Source: Pseudomonadota bacterium (GTDB lineage Bacteria > Pseudomonadota > Alphaproteobacteria > Sphingomonadales > Sphingomonadaceae). From it: a stretch of 57,792 nt of DNA. The notes below the pieces were generated by a model. That model was not told the origin of the DNA. It was given only the letters and a program-made list of their open reading frames with translations, and made no database searches. The stretch is taken from NCBI GenBank assembly GCA_020160755.1, contig JAIUPN010000018.1:1-57792 (forward strand). Direction: 5' to 3'. This document shows, one piece after another, positions 19,848 to 28,145 of the stretch. The translations under genes and the position numbers were made by a program. Each line of letters begins with the position of its first letter. Position 1 is the stretch's first letter.

Positions 19848-22049
19848 TCAGCCCTCGATCTTCGAGAAATCAGCGACGCCATGCACCGCGCCGGTAAATC
19901 GGGCGAGCAGGCCGAGGCGATAAGCGCGGATCGCCTCGTCGGGGTCGTTGACCATCACGCCTTCGAAAAAGGCGTCGATCGGGGCGCGGAGGCTGGCAAG
20001 CGCGGCCATCGCGTCGGTGAAGCGTTCCTCGGTGACGGCGGCGGAGGCCGCGGGCTCGGCGGTGTTGAGCGCCGCGAGCAGCGCGGCGTCGGCGGCTGTC
20101 GGCGGCGTCGCGGCGGCGGTGCCGCTCACCTCGCCCGCCTGCTTCAGGATATTCGCGGCGCGCTTGTAGCCCGCGAGCAGGTTGGTGCCGTCCTCGGTCG
20201 CCATGAACGCCTGCAACGCTTTCACGCGCGCGAGCAGGCGAACGAGATCATCCTCACCGCCGAGCGCGAACACCGCGTCGATCAGGTCGTGACGGACGCC
20301 GGCTTCGCGTTGCTGGACTTTGAGGCGGTCGGCCACGAAATTCATCATTTCGCTGGAGACGGCGGCGGCCCGATCAAGTGCCTCAATCGCCAACGCGTCT
20401 AACTTCGGCAGAAGATGCGTCTCTTTGTAATCTTCACTTGGCTGACCAGATGAAGCCAATCCAGCGGCAACCAACGCGCTTTCAATCGCAAAGGCATGTT
20501 GAGCGTGCTGCGCACCGATGCGACGGGCAACAACCCGCCCAACCGACCATTTCATCGCATCCCGCAGGGAAAAACGAAGTCCGTTTGCAAGTACGATAGA
20601 TGCAATACCAATTACCGATCGCCGCAATGCAAACGGGTCTTTTGAGCCGGTCGGCCGTTCATCGATAGCGAAGAAGCCACCAAAGCTATCCAACTTGTCA
20701 GCCAGACTGATTGCTACCGTCACCGGCGCGGTCGGCACGTCATCACCCTGCCCGACCGGCTTGTAATGGTCGCGGATCGCGTCGGCGACCGCATCGGGCA
20801 GGCCTTCGGCGCGGGCGTAATAGCCGCCCATCAGGCCCTGCAGTTCGGGGAATTCGCCGACCATTTCGGTGACGAGGTCGGCCTTGGCCAGCTCCGCCGC
20901 CTGCCGCGCGAGCGCGGGGTCGCAGTTCGGGACGATGCCTTCACTCGCCAGCCATTCGGCGAGCTTCGCGACGCGCTCGACCTTGTCGGCGACGGTGCCC
21001 AGCTTTTCGTGGAAGGTGATGTTTGCGAGCTTTTCGGCGTGCTGCGCGAGCGTTTTCTTCTGATCCTGTTCCCAGAAGAAGCGCGCATCCGACAGCCGCG
21101 CCGCGAGCACCTTGCGGTTGCCCGCGACGATCTCCGCGCCGCCGTCCTTCGCGTCGATGTTCGCGGTGCAGACGAAGCCGTTGGCCAGCTTGCCGTCGGC
21201 GCCGTTCACGACGAAATATTTCTGGTTCACGCGCGCGGTGAGCTGGATGACCTCGGGCGGGACTTCGAGGAACGCTTCGTCGAAACGCCCGAGCAGCGGC
21301 ACCGGCCATTCGGTCAGCCCGGCATTCTCGATCACCAGCCCCTCGTCCTCGACGAGCGTCAGCCCGGCGTCGGCCGCGGCCTTGGCGGCGCCGTCGCGGA
21401 CGATCGACTGACGTTCTTCATGGTCGACGATGACGTGGCACGCGCGGAGCTTCTCGGCATAATCTGCGGCCGAGCCGATGGTGATCTCGCCCGGGCAGTG
21501 GAAGCGATGGCCGCGCGTCGCGAAACCCGCAGAAATCCCGCTCACTTCGCACGGCACCAGCTCTTCGCCGAAGATCGCAACGATGCCCGACAGCGGGCGC
21601 ACCCAGCGCAGGCTTTCGCTGCTGGCGCTCTCCTTCCCCCAGCGCATCGATTTGGGCCAGGCGAAGCCACGGACGATCGCGGGGATCGCTTCGGAGAGCA
21701 CCTCGGTGGTGGCGCGGCCGGGCTTGTCGATCACCGCGAAGTACACGCCATCACGATCCTCGAGCTGGTCCTGCGTCAGCCCGGTCTTGCGGAGGAAGCC
21801 TTCGAGCGCCTGCGGCGGCGCGCTGCTGCGCGGGCCCTTCAGCTCCTCGCTGACCGCTGCGGTCGCCTCGGGAAGGCCCTTCGCGATCAGCGCGAGGCGG
21901 CGCGGGGTCGACCAGATGGTGAGGTCGCCCGCTTCGAGGCCCGCAGCGCTCAGCTGCGCCCGGAACAGTTTTTCGAGCTCAGCGCGCGCGCCGGCCTGCA
22001 TCCGCGCCGGGATTTCCTCGCTGCGCAGTTCGAGAAGAAAGTCGGTCAC
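19848..22049 (-). CDS. glyS: Glycyl-tRNA synthetase beta subunit
   Basis: GlyS pairs with GlyQ in the bacterial alpha2beta2 enzyme that charges tRNA-Gly. The 733-residue protein opens with TDFLLELRSEEIPARMQ, the conserved family start. It carries the central MRWGK segment, the HD-like region and the C-terminal anticodon-binding DALR-type part (EERFTDAMAALASL, GVMVNDPDEAIRAYRLGLL). The start is GTG 22049, whose last two bases form part of the glyQ stop (GTGA overlap), so the longer upstream open frame is not the true N-terminus. Codons in about 20.3-20.7 kb look slightly less GC-rich than the neighbouring sequence. Confidence 0.95.
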   Translation of the reverse strand: MTDFLLELRSEEIPARMQAGARAELEKLFRAQLSAAGLEAGDLTIWSTPRRLALIAKGLPEATAAVSEELKGPRSSAPPQALEGFLRKTGLTQDQLEDRDGVYFAVIDKPGRATTEVLSEAIPAIVRGFAWPKSMRWGKESASSESLRWVRPLSGIVAIFGEELVPCEVSGISAGFATRGHRFHCPGEITIGSAADYAEKLRACHVIVDHEERQSIVRDGAAKAAADAGLTLVEDEGLVIENAGLTEWPVPLLGRFDEAFLEVPPEVIQLTARVNQKYFVVNGADGKLANGFVCTANIDAKDGGAEIVAGNRKVLAARLSDARFFWEQDQKKTLAQHAEKLANITFHEKLGTVADKVERVAKLAEWLASEGIVPNCDPALARQAAELAKADLVTEMVGEFPELQGLMGGYYARAEGLPDAVADAIRDHYKPVGQGDDVPTAPVTVAISLADKLDSFGGFFAIDERPTGSKDPFALRRSVIGIASIVLANGLRFSLRDAMKWSVGRVVARRIGAQHAQHAFAIESALVAAGLASSGQPSEDYKETHLLPKLDALAIEALDRAAAVSSEMMNFVADRLKVQQREAGVRHDLIDAVFALGGEDDLVRLLARVKALQAFMATEDGTNLLAGYKRAANILKQAGEVSGTAAATPPTAADAALLAALNTAEPAASAAVTEERFTDAMAALASLRAPIDAFFEGVMVNDPDEAIRAYRLGLLARFTGAVHGVADFSKIEG

Positions 22050-22969
22050 AGCGTCCACCCCGGATATTTTGCGGTCCAGCGTTCGGACTGGCTGTCGATC
22101 CACGCCTTGCAGCTGCCCTTCGCGAGGTCGCGGACGCGCGCCATATAATTGGCGCGCTCCTGCACGCTGATCACGCCGCGCGCCTGGAGCAGGTTGAAGA
22201 GGTGGCTCGCCTCGATCGCCTGGTCATAGGCGGCCAAGGGCACATTCGCCGCGATCGCGCGCTTGCACTCTTCTTCGGCGGCCTTGAAACCCGCGAAGAG
22301 CGTATCGGTGTCGGCAACCTCGAAATTCCATTTCGAGAACTGCTTTTCATTCTCGAGGAACACGTCGCCATAGCTGACCGCCGCGACATCGCCGACCGCG
22401 TCCGAGAAGCGCAGGTCGTAAACATTGTCGACGTTCTGGATATACATGGCGAGCCGTTCGAGCCCGTAAGTGAGCTCGCCCGCGACGGGCTTGCAGTCGA
22501 AGCCGCCCATCTGCTGGAAATAGGTGAACTGGGTGACTTCCATCCCGTCGCACCAGACTTCCCAGCCCAGCCCCCACGCGCCGAGCGTCGGCGATTCCCA
22601 ATCATCCTCGACAAAGCGGATGTCGTGGAGCAGCGGATCGATACCGATCGCGGCGAGGCTGCCCAGATACTGCTCCTGCAGGTCGGCCGGCGACGGCTTC
22701 AGGATCACCTGATACTGGTAATAATGCTGGAGGCGGTTCGGGTTCTCGCCATAGCGGCCGTCGGTCGGGCGGCGGCTCGGCTGGACATAGGCGACGTTCC
22801 ACGGCTCGGGGCCGAGGCTGCGCAGCGTGGTCGACGGGTGAAACGTCCCTGCCCCGACGCGCATGTCATAAGGCTGTAGAATCGCGCAACCGCGCGCCGC
22901 CCAATAGGCGTGCAGCGTCAGGATCATGTCCTGAAAGCTGAGTGGTGTCTTGTCCGCCCCGTCGGCCAC
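22046..22969 (-). CDS. glyQ: Glycyl-tRNA synthetase alpha subunit
   Basis: GlyQ is the catalytic class II core subunit. The 307-residue protein has FQDMILTLHAYWAARGCAI, the motif 1-like GAGTFHPSTTLRSLG, motif 2 NVAYVQPSRRPTDGRYG, and LTYGLERLAMYI near motif 3. GTG 22969 is chosen because it gives the usual short N-terminus and has AAGGA ten bases upstream. A TTG at 23035 with its own AGGA site would add 22 residues and is possible. It overlaps glyS by four bases. It is the first gene of the glyQ-glyS operon on this strand. Confidence 0.93.
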   Translation of the reverse strand: MADGADKTPLSFQDMILTLHAYWAARGCAILQPYDMRVGAGTFHPSTTLRSLGPEPWNVAYVQPSRRPTDGRYGENPNRLQHYYQYQVILKPSPADLQEQYLGSLAAIGIDPLLHDIRFVEDDWESPTLGAWGLGWEVWCDGMEVTQFTYFQQMGGFDCKPVAGELTYGLERLAMYIQNVDNVYDLRFSDAVGDVAAVSYGDVFLENEKQFSKWNFEVADTDTLFAGFKAAEEECKRAIAANVPLAAYDQAIEASHLFNLLQARGVISVQERANYMARVRDLAKGSCKAWIDSQSERWTAKYPGWTL

Positions 22970-23108
22970 GGCCGCAATATCCTTCGCAGGTGCAAAAATC
23001 GCCGCCGCATTGGCCCAGCGGCGGCGCACGGTCAAGGCTCCCGTCCTTTCGCCATGGCGCGAAAATGCGCGCCTTGGTCAGGTCTCCAGAACTTTTTGTA
23101 AGGTGTTG

Positions 23109-23137
23109 TTGACATGGTCAGCGAATCGCGACATATA
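23109..23137 (+). promoter_or_regulatory. Sigma-70-like promoter for the urcA pair
   Basis: TTGACA at 23109-23114 is followed after exactly 17 bases by CATATA at 23132-23137, close to the sigma-70 consensus. It sits about 65 bases before the first UrcA start. A small inverted repeat (CCTG...CAGG) lies in the leader. The -35 hexamer is perfect, so expression may be strong; this is unproven. Confidence 0.6.
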
Positions 23138-23202
23138 GTCATGCATACCTGACATGAAGACAGGCTAACGTGACCAAGTCAGCGAACAAGGAGACCCCAG
23201 AC

Positions 23203-23529
23203 ATGATGACCCGCACCCTTATCCTCGCCCTCTCGCTCACCGCCGCTGCGGCTCCTGCCGCCGCGCAGACCGAAGGCGCCACCACCGCCGTCAGCACCGC
23301 CGGCCTCGACCTGACCCAAGCCGCCGACCGCGGCCGCCTCGACACCCGCCTGAAGAGCGCCGCGCGCCGCCTGTGCCAGTCGGGCCTCCGGGGCACCGCC
23401 GAAAACGCCCGCCAGTCGGCATGCGTCGCAACTGCGCTCGCCCATGCCGCGTCGCAGGCCGAACGGGCGATTGCGCAGGCGCAGAACGGCACGCAGCTCG
23501 CGCTGCTGATGATCCCCGTCGCGCGCTGA
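23203..23529 (+). CDS. UrcA-family secreted small protein, copy 1
   Basis: UrcA-family proteins are small periplasmic or secreted proteins of Caulobacterales and Sphingomonadales with unknown biochemical role. The 108-residue product has a signal peptide (TRTLILALSLTAAAAPAAAQ, cleaved after AAAQ or AAA) and the family core LDLTQAADRGRLDTRLKSAA with two cysteines (RLCQSG and SACVA) likely to form a disulfide in the periplasm. ATG 23203 has AAGGAG nine bases upstream and is preferred over an earlier GTG. A near-identical second copy follows 78 bases after its stop. Confidence 0.85.
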   Translation: MMTRTLILALSLTAAAAPAAAQTEGATTAVSTAGLDLTQAADRGRLDTRLKSAARRLCQSGLRGTAENARQSACVATALAHAASQAERAIAQAQNGTQLALLMIPVAR

Positions 23530-23607
23530 CGCACAGATTTCCGCGACCTTGCCGCCACAAATACAGGCGAGCGCGATACCCACCGATTGACCCAAGGAGA
23601 TATTCCC

Positions 23608-23934
23608 ATGATGCCCCGTACCCTGATCCTCGCGCTCTCGCTCACCGTCGCCGCGGTTCCCGCCGCCGCGCAGACCGAGGGCGCCACCGCCGCCGTCAGC
23701 ACCCACGATCTCGACCTGACCCGTGCGACCGACCGCAACCGCCTCGACACGCGCCTGAAAAGCGCCGCGCGCCGTCTGTGTCAGTCGGGCCTTCGCGGCA
23801 CCGCCGAAAACGCCCGCCAGTCGGCATGCATCGCGGCCGCGCTGGCCAACGCCGAACCGCAGGCCGAACGGGCGATCGCTCAGGCACAGGGCGGCACGCA
23901 GCTCGCGCTGCTGATGGTCCCCACCGCTCGCTGA
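23608..23934 (+). CDS. UrcA-family secreted small protein, copy 2
   Basis: The 108-residue product matches copy 1 along its whole length, with about 17 differences by hand count (roughly 84% identity). The differences cluster in the signal peptide, residues 33-44 and the C-terminal quarter, while KSAARRLCQSGLRGTAENAR is unchanged. Both cysteines and the signal peptide are kept. ATG 23608 follows AAGGAG. This is a recent tandem duplication with both copies apparently intact, probably sharing the upstream promoter. Confidence 0.85.
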   Translation: MMPRTLILALSLTVAAVPAAAQTEGATAAVSTHDLDLTRATDRNRLDTRLKSAARRLCQSGLRGTAENARQSACIAAALANAEPQAERAIAQAQGGTQLALLMVPTAR

Positions 23935-23993
23935 CGGGCAGGAAAGAACGGCTTCGTTCCGGCCGGACCTCCCCGGTGACGGCCGGCGACTTG

Positions 23994-24034
23994 GACTGGA
24001 GCGCTCTCTCCTCCCCGGTGGCAGCGCTCCAGTC
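23994..24034 (+). repeat. Perfect 12-bp inverted repeat in the urcA downstream spacer
   Basis: GACTGGAGCGCT (23994-24005) is exactly complementary to AGCGCTCCAGTC (24023-24034) around a 17-base loop that includes CCTCCCCGGTG. The same CCTCCCCGGTG occurs a second time about 43 bases upstream. No T-run follows, so it is a poor intrinsic terminator; a structured RNA or protein-binding site is possible. Confidence 0.55.
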
Positions 24035-24170
24035 TCTTGGCCCGGCAACCGAATTGTCGCTGCGGGCTCCGCCATCCGAATGCCCGCGAACAAATAATTC
24101 CCCTTCCCCGGCATCTCGATGCTCTATGGGGAACGATGCCCATCCGGATAGAAATGCTAGCGAGGTTCCC

Positions 24171-24323
24171 GTGAACAACAAACGAAACATGCTTCGCGCG
24201 CTATGCAACTGGCGCAGCGCCAATCGGGCCAATGTGGAGACGCGAGCCGCGAAGGCGATCAGAACAGGGGGATATGCCGTGCTGCCGCCAGCACTCAAAC
24301 TCGTCCGTGGGCTCGCGATATGA
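24171..24323 (+). pseudogene. Decayed XRE/Cro-type helix-turn-helix regulator
   Basis: In frame from GTG 24171 to the TGA at 24321-24323 there is a 50-codon peptide that aligns with the intact regulator 24793-25005. It shares NNK, LRA-NW, a degenerate recognition region, and the ending PALKLV-R-L against FKLARLF. The middle has lost codons and key helix residues, and the frame ends early by overlap with the membrane gene start. I read this as the remnant of a duplicated regulator. It could still be translated as a coupling peptide for the next gene. Confidence 0.55.
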
Positions 24324-24796
24324 GCCGCGCTTCGCCCAAAGCTGCGAAAGCCGGATGGAAAAGCTATTTCTTCTGGATCGACGTTGCTACCGCGCTCTGG
24401 ATCATTGGCTGGGTTGCCGATCTGAGCCAGCCGGACGAAGGCCTGACGCTGCTGGCCGAGCTATCAATCGCGCTGCCGGCCCTGACTGCCTTCATCTTGA
24501 CGGCACTCCTCGTATTGTTCGGCTGGAAACGCGACGAATTCGCCGAATATTGCTGGCAGCGCGCGAGCGGTTTTACAGTCAAGGCGCTCTTCGTTCTGCC
24601 CCTCATAGGGTCGTTCGCGCTGGGCATGGCCGACGGCTGGCAAAGCGCGGGCAGCGCGCCATCCAGCACGTCGGCTGGCAGGAGCATCATCCACACTCCA
24701 GTCGAGCCCGCCATCTGGTTCTCCTATGGATGCCTCCTCATACTCTCGCTGTTCCTGATAGGATTCCAATGGCATCGCCTGCGGGGGGTACGATGA
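24320..24796 (+). CDS. Small multi-pass membrane protein, module A
   Basis: A 158-residue protein with about four transmembrane helices (near residues 17-33, 47-66, 88-104 and 133-152), short loops and a basic N-terminus. No known family is recognised. ATG 24320 overlaps the decayed regulator's stop, and its own stop overlaps the intact regulator start (ATGA). Genes with a small XRE regulator directly coupled to a membrane protein occur in other bacteria, often as a sensor/regulator or signal-sequestering pair, but no role is shown here. Confidence 0.7.
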   Translation: MSRASPKAAKAGWKSYFFWIDVATALWIIGWVADLSQPDEGLTLLAELSIALPALTAFILTALLVLFGWKRDEFAEYCWQRASGFTVKALFVLPLIGSFALGMADGWQSAGSAPSSTSAGRSIIHTPVEPAIWFSYGCLLILSLFLIGFQWHRLRGVR

Positions 24797-25005
24797 ACAA
24801 CAAGCTGAAAGTCCTGCGCGCAATGCGCAACTGGAGCCAGGCGGAACTCGCCGACCGGCTCGATGTCTCGCGGCAGGCGGTGAACGCAATCGAAACGGGA
24901 AAATACGACCCGTCGCTGCCGCTTGCCTTCAAGCTGGCGCGACTGTTCGAAATGCCGATCGAGGACATCTTCGACGACGGCCACGAAGGAAGTGACAATG
25001 ACTGA
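24793..25005 (+). CDS. XRE-family transcriptional regulator (70 aa)
   Basis: This is a single-domain Cro/CI-type helix-turn-helix protein. Helices two and three are SQAELADRLDVSRQAVNAIETGKYDPSLPLAFKLARLF in summary; the key pieces are QAELADRL, VSRQAVNAIE and the FKLARLFEMPIEDIF ending, as in the YozG/SinR-like small regulators. Lengths and motifs match proteins that lie next to small membrane genes. It is overlapped by ATGA on the left and overlaps the next membrane gene by eight bases. It likely controls its own module. Confidence 0.9.
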   Translation: MNNKLKVLRAMRNWSQAELADRLDVSRQAVNAIETGKYDPSLPLAFKLARLFEMPIEDIFDDGHEGSDND

Positions 25006-25435
25006 TGCCGATATTTCGAAACCGCGCCGCCGCATGTCACCGCGGCAAAAACGCTACTGGACCTCGCTCGGTCTAGCCGGAGTGATCGGCGGCATCGTCG
25101 GCGGCTGGATGGTCGCCGATCAAGGCAATGCGCCGCAGTCGGTCGCGACATTGTTCAGCGGCGCGCTGACGCCGGGGTTCGCAGTCGGCGCCTCGGCGGC
25201 GTGGACGATCGGCCTCGCGATCTGCATGATCATCTATCACCGCGCGATCGACGATCATGAGGAACATGCCTGGCTTTGGGCCAGCACGGCCGGATGGTAC
25301 GCGTTCATCTTTCCCGCGCCCGTCTGGTGGGTACTCCACCGCGCCGGCATGGCGCCGCCCGCCGATGCGATGATTTTGTTCGTTTTTTCGCTGGTCGTGA
25401 ACTGCATCGTCTATCTATGGCTGAAGTTTCGCTGA
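24998..25435 (+). CDS. Small multi-pass membrane protein, module B
   Basis: The 145-residue protein has a cytoplasmic Arg/Lys-rich start (SKPRRRMSPRQKRYW) and four hydrophobic helices (about 24-42, 63-82, 93-112 and 121-142). A pair of histidines and Asp-Asp-His-Glu-Glu-His lie between helices two and three, facing a loop. No family is recognised and it shows no clear sequence match to module A's membrane protein. ATG 24998 overlaps the regulator stop, so the two are translationally coupled. Confidence 0.7.
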   Translation: MTDADISKPRRRMSPRQKRYWTSLGLAGVIGGIVGGWMVADQGNAPQSVATLFSGALTPGFAVGASAAWTIGLAICMIIYHRAIDDHEEHAWLWASTAGWYAFIFPAPVWWVLHRAGMAPPADAMILFVFSLVVNCIVYLWLKFR

Positions 25436-25489
25436 CCCCTTCCGCTTTCCCCGCAAATGTTTAAGCCGACCCAAGAAAGGCCGACTTCG

Positions 25490-26440
25490 ATGAAAAACTG
25501 GTTCAGGACGCTCGCCGCCACATGCGCGGTCATTCCCTTTGCTCAATGCGCGCTGCTCCCCGGAGGACAATCGGCCCGCGCCGCCGAGCCTGCTGCGGCA
25601 ACCGCCCCGACAGCTATCGTCGCGACAACCGACGCCGACCCGGCGCTGTGGGTGGTGAAGGACGAGGACACGACCATCTATCTTTTCGGCACCGTCCATG
25701 TGCTGAAACCCGGCCTTAGCTGGTTCGACGAGGCCGTGAAAACGGCTTTCGACAAATCCGACCAGCTGATGCTCGAGATGGTCCTGCCTGACGACCCGGC
25801 GCAGGTCGGCAAGGAGATGATGCCGCTGGCACTCGACCAGAACGGCAAGACATTGTCGTCGCGCCTCGACCCCGACCAGCTTGCGGCCTATCAGGCCGCA
25901 ATGGCCAGCGTCGGCCTGCCTGCGGCACAGTTCGACGCGTTCGAACCCTGGTTCCCCGCGATCACCCTGTCGATGCTGCCGCTGACCAAGCTTGGCTACG
26001 ACCCCGAACAGGGCGCCGAAAAACAGCTCACCAGCATGGCCAAGGCCAGCGGCAAACCGGTCGCCGGGTTCGAAACCTTTACCGAGCAGCTCGGCTTCTT
26101 CGACACACTGCCCGAAACGCAGCAGGTCGCTTTCCTGAATTCGGTGGTCAAGGACCTCGACAAGCTGGGACCGCAGCTCGACAAGATGGTCCTGCTGTGG
26201 ACGAAGGGCGACCCCGACGGGCTGGCCGCGGCGATGAACGAAAGCATGGCCGCCACGCCCGAGCTTGCGAAAGTCTTGCTGTGGGATCGCAACGCGCGCT
26301 GGGCCGACCAGATCAAGACGCGGATGGACAAGCCCGGCACCGTTTTTGTCGCGGTCGGCGCGGGCCACCTCGCCGGCGAGAAGAGCGTGCAGGACTATCT
26401 GAAGGAACGCGGGCTGACCGTGAAACGGGTCGCATATTGA
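25490..26440 (+). CDS. TraB/GumN-family protein, copy 1
   Basis: TraB/GumN proteins are secreted or membrane-associated with a metalloprotease-like fold related to Tiki/EreA. The 316-residue product starts with a signal peptide ending near SARAAEPA and has the paired family motifs TIYLFGTVHVLKPGL (Gly-Thr-x-His) near residue 62 and VFVAVGAGHLAGEKSV near residue 285. The GTxH and GxGH histidines are the conserved catalytic-type residues. ATG 25490 is preferred to ATG 25457, with AAAGG upstream. The next gene is a paralogue beginning inside this one's stop. Confidence 0.85.
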   Translation: MKNWFRTLAATCAVIPFAQCALLPGGQSARAAEPAAATAPTAIVATTDADPALWVVKDEDTTIYLFGTVHVLKPGLSWFDEAVKTAFDKSDQLMLEMVLPDDPAQVGKEMMPLALDQNGKTLSSRLDPDQLAAYQAAMASVGLPAAQFDAFEPWFPAITLSMLPLTKLGYDPEQGAEKQLTSMAKASGKPVAGFETFTEQLGFFDTLPETQQVAFLNSVVKDLDKLGPQLDKMVLLWTKGDPDGLAAAMNESMAATPELAKVLLWDRNARWADQIKTRMDKPGTVFVAVGAGHLAGEKSVQDYLKERGLTVKRVAY

Positions 26441-27336
26441 TCGGCAACGCCGCTTTTTCCGGGCAATCGGGTCGCCGCCTTGCGGCGGCCCTTTTGCCGC
26501 TGCTGCTGGCCGCGTGCGGTACCGCCGAAACCGGGCCGCAGGCGCGGCCGGCGATGTGGCTGGTCGAGGATCACGACACGCGCATCTATATCCTCGGCAC
26601 GATGCACGCACTGCCGCGCGGGACCAGCTGGAGCGATGGCAAGGTCGCCGCCGCGATCGACGCGGCCGACGAGCTGGTGCTCGAACTGCCCCCCGCCGAA
26701 CTGGCCGCTGCCGGCAAAGTCTTTCAGGAACTCGCCCCGCGCCAAACCCCGCTCGCGATCGAAGCCCGTCTCTCGGGCAAGGCACTGATCGGCTATCGCG
26801 CACTGGAAGCGAGCGGGCGCGGCTTCGGCGGCGATGGCTTCGACGATTGGGCGGTGATGGTGCTGATGGGCCAGCGCGTCGCGGAAAACGCCGAACTGTC
26901 ACCCGCTGACGGCGTCGAAACCCGGCTGACCGAGACATTCGAAGCTGCGGGAAAACCCGTCGGCGGCCTCGAAACCGCGCGCGAGCAGCTGATGCTGTTC
27001 GAGACCCTCGACGCCGCGGCGCAACGCGCGCTGCTGGTCCGTTCGGCCGAAGAGGCCGGCATCGCCGTGAAAGAGGTCGGCGCGCTGGCCGCGGCATGGG
27101 GCCGCGGCGATATCGCCACGCTGGAAAAGGTGATCAACGAAGATATCGACGCCATCCCCGCAGCGCGCAAGGCGATCCTCACCGACCGCAACCGGCGCTG
27201 GAGCGCGTGGGTGAAACAGCGTATGGGGCAGCCCGGAACGGTGCTGATGGCGGTCGGCGCGGGCCATCTGGTCGGCAGCGACGGCGTGCCGACAATGCTC
27301 GAAGCCGAAGGATTGCCCGTCACCCGCGTGCAATAG
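26437..27336 (+). CDS. TraB/GumN-family lipoprotein, copy 2
   Basis: The 299-residue paralogue of the previous gene keeps TRIYILGTMHALPRG (GTxH) and VLMAVGAGHLVGSDGV (GxGH). Its N-terminus ends in LLLAAC, a lipobox, so it should be a lipid-anchored outer or inner membrane protein rather than a free periplasmic one. TTG 26437 overlaps the upstream stop (TTGA) and is the only start that keeps the signal peptide. The difference in anchoring may separate two compartments. Substrates are unknown. Confidence 0.8.
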   Translation: MIGNAAFSGQSGRRLAAALLPLLLAACGTAETGPQARPAMWLVEDHDTRIYILGTMHALPRGTSWSDGKVAAAIDAADELVLELPPAELAAAGKVFQELAPRQTPLAIEARLSGKALIGYRALEASGRGFGGDGFDDWAVMVLMGQRVAENAELSPADGVETRLTETFEAAGKPVGGLETAREQLMLFETLDAAAQRALLVRSAEEAGIAVKEVGALAAAWGRGDIATLEKVINEDIDAIPAARKAILTDRNRRWSAWVKQRMGQPGTVLMAVGAGHLVGSDGVPTMLEAEGLPVTRVQ

Positions 27337-27443
27337 GCGCACCAGCGCTTGCATTTTTGCCGTTCCCCCGCTAAGCGCCGCGGCTTCCGTCATGGTCATC
27401 CCTGGAGGCGTGGCGGAACTGTGTAACCGAATCTCGGAGAAAT

Positions 27444-28079
27444 ATGATGAGCGATCAGCTGACGCTGACGGCCGAGACGCGCGAACGCGGAGGCAAGGGA
27501 GCCTCGCGTGAACTGCGTCGTGAAGGTCGTGTCCCCGCCGTTGTCTATGGCGGCAAGGAAGAACCCCTGATGATCCACGTCGAAGAAAAGCTGCTGATGA
27601 AGCAGCTGATGACGGGTCACTTCATGAACTCGGTCGTGATGATCGAAGTGGGTGGCAAGACCATCCGCACCCTGCCGAAGGACGTCGCGTTCCACCCGGT
27701 CAAGGATCGTCCGATCCACGCCGACTTCCTGCGCATTGCCAAAGGCGCCACCGTCCAGGTCGCTGTGCCGGTCGTGTTCGCGAACGAAGACGCCTCGCCG
27801 GGCCTGAAGCGTGGCGGCGTGCTGAACATCGTTCGCCACGAACTGGAGCTCGTCTGCGACGCGGACAAGATCCCCGACGAGATCGCGATCGACGTCACCG
27901 GCTTTGACGTCGGCGATTCGATCCACATCAGCAACGTCACCCTGCCCAAGGGTGTCGAAAGCGCGATCACCGACCGCGACTTCACCATTGCGACCATCGT
28001 TGCCCCGTCGGCGCTCAAGTCGAGCGACGGCGACACGACGAAGGACGAAGGCGAAGCTGCCGAAGGCGGCGAAGCCTAA
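27444..28079 (+). CDS. rplY: 50S ribosomal protein L25/general stress protein Ctc
   Basis: L25 binds 5S rRNA. The 211-residue two-domain Ctc/TL5 form has the RNA-binding start LTLTAETRERGGKGASRELRREGRVPAVVYGG and a second beta-domain, with an acidic C-terminal tail. ATG 27444 follows GGAGAAAT, and a second ATG follows immediately. It lies just upstream of pth, an order common to alphaproteobacteria, with an intrinsic terminator-like hairpin between them. Confidence 0.95.
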   Translation: MMSDQLTLTAETRERGGKGASRELRREGRVPAVVYGGKEEPLMIHVEEKLLMKQLMTGHFMNSVVMIEVGGKTIRTLPKDVAFHPVKDRPIHADFLRIAKGATVQVAVPVVFANEDASPGLKRGGVLNIVRHELELVCDADKIPDEIAIDVTGFDVGDSIHISNVTLPKGVESAITDRDFTIATIVAPSALKSSDGDTTKDEGEAAEGGEA

Positions 28080-28090
28080 GCATTTCGGAC

Positions 28091-28116
28091 CGCCCCTCCC
28101 CCAAGCGGGAGGGGCG
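28091..28116 (+). terminator. Hairpin between rplY and pth
   Basis: CGCCCCTCCC at 28091-28100 pairs fully with GGGAGGGGCG at 28107-28116 across a six-base loop and is followed by TTTC. The ten GC-rich pairs fit an intrinsic terminator or attenuator after rplY. The short T-run makes it partial, so some read-through into pth is likely. Confidence 0.6.
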
Positions 28117-28145
28117 TTTCCACTGGCCCCGGGAAAGGCAGATTC

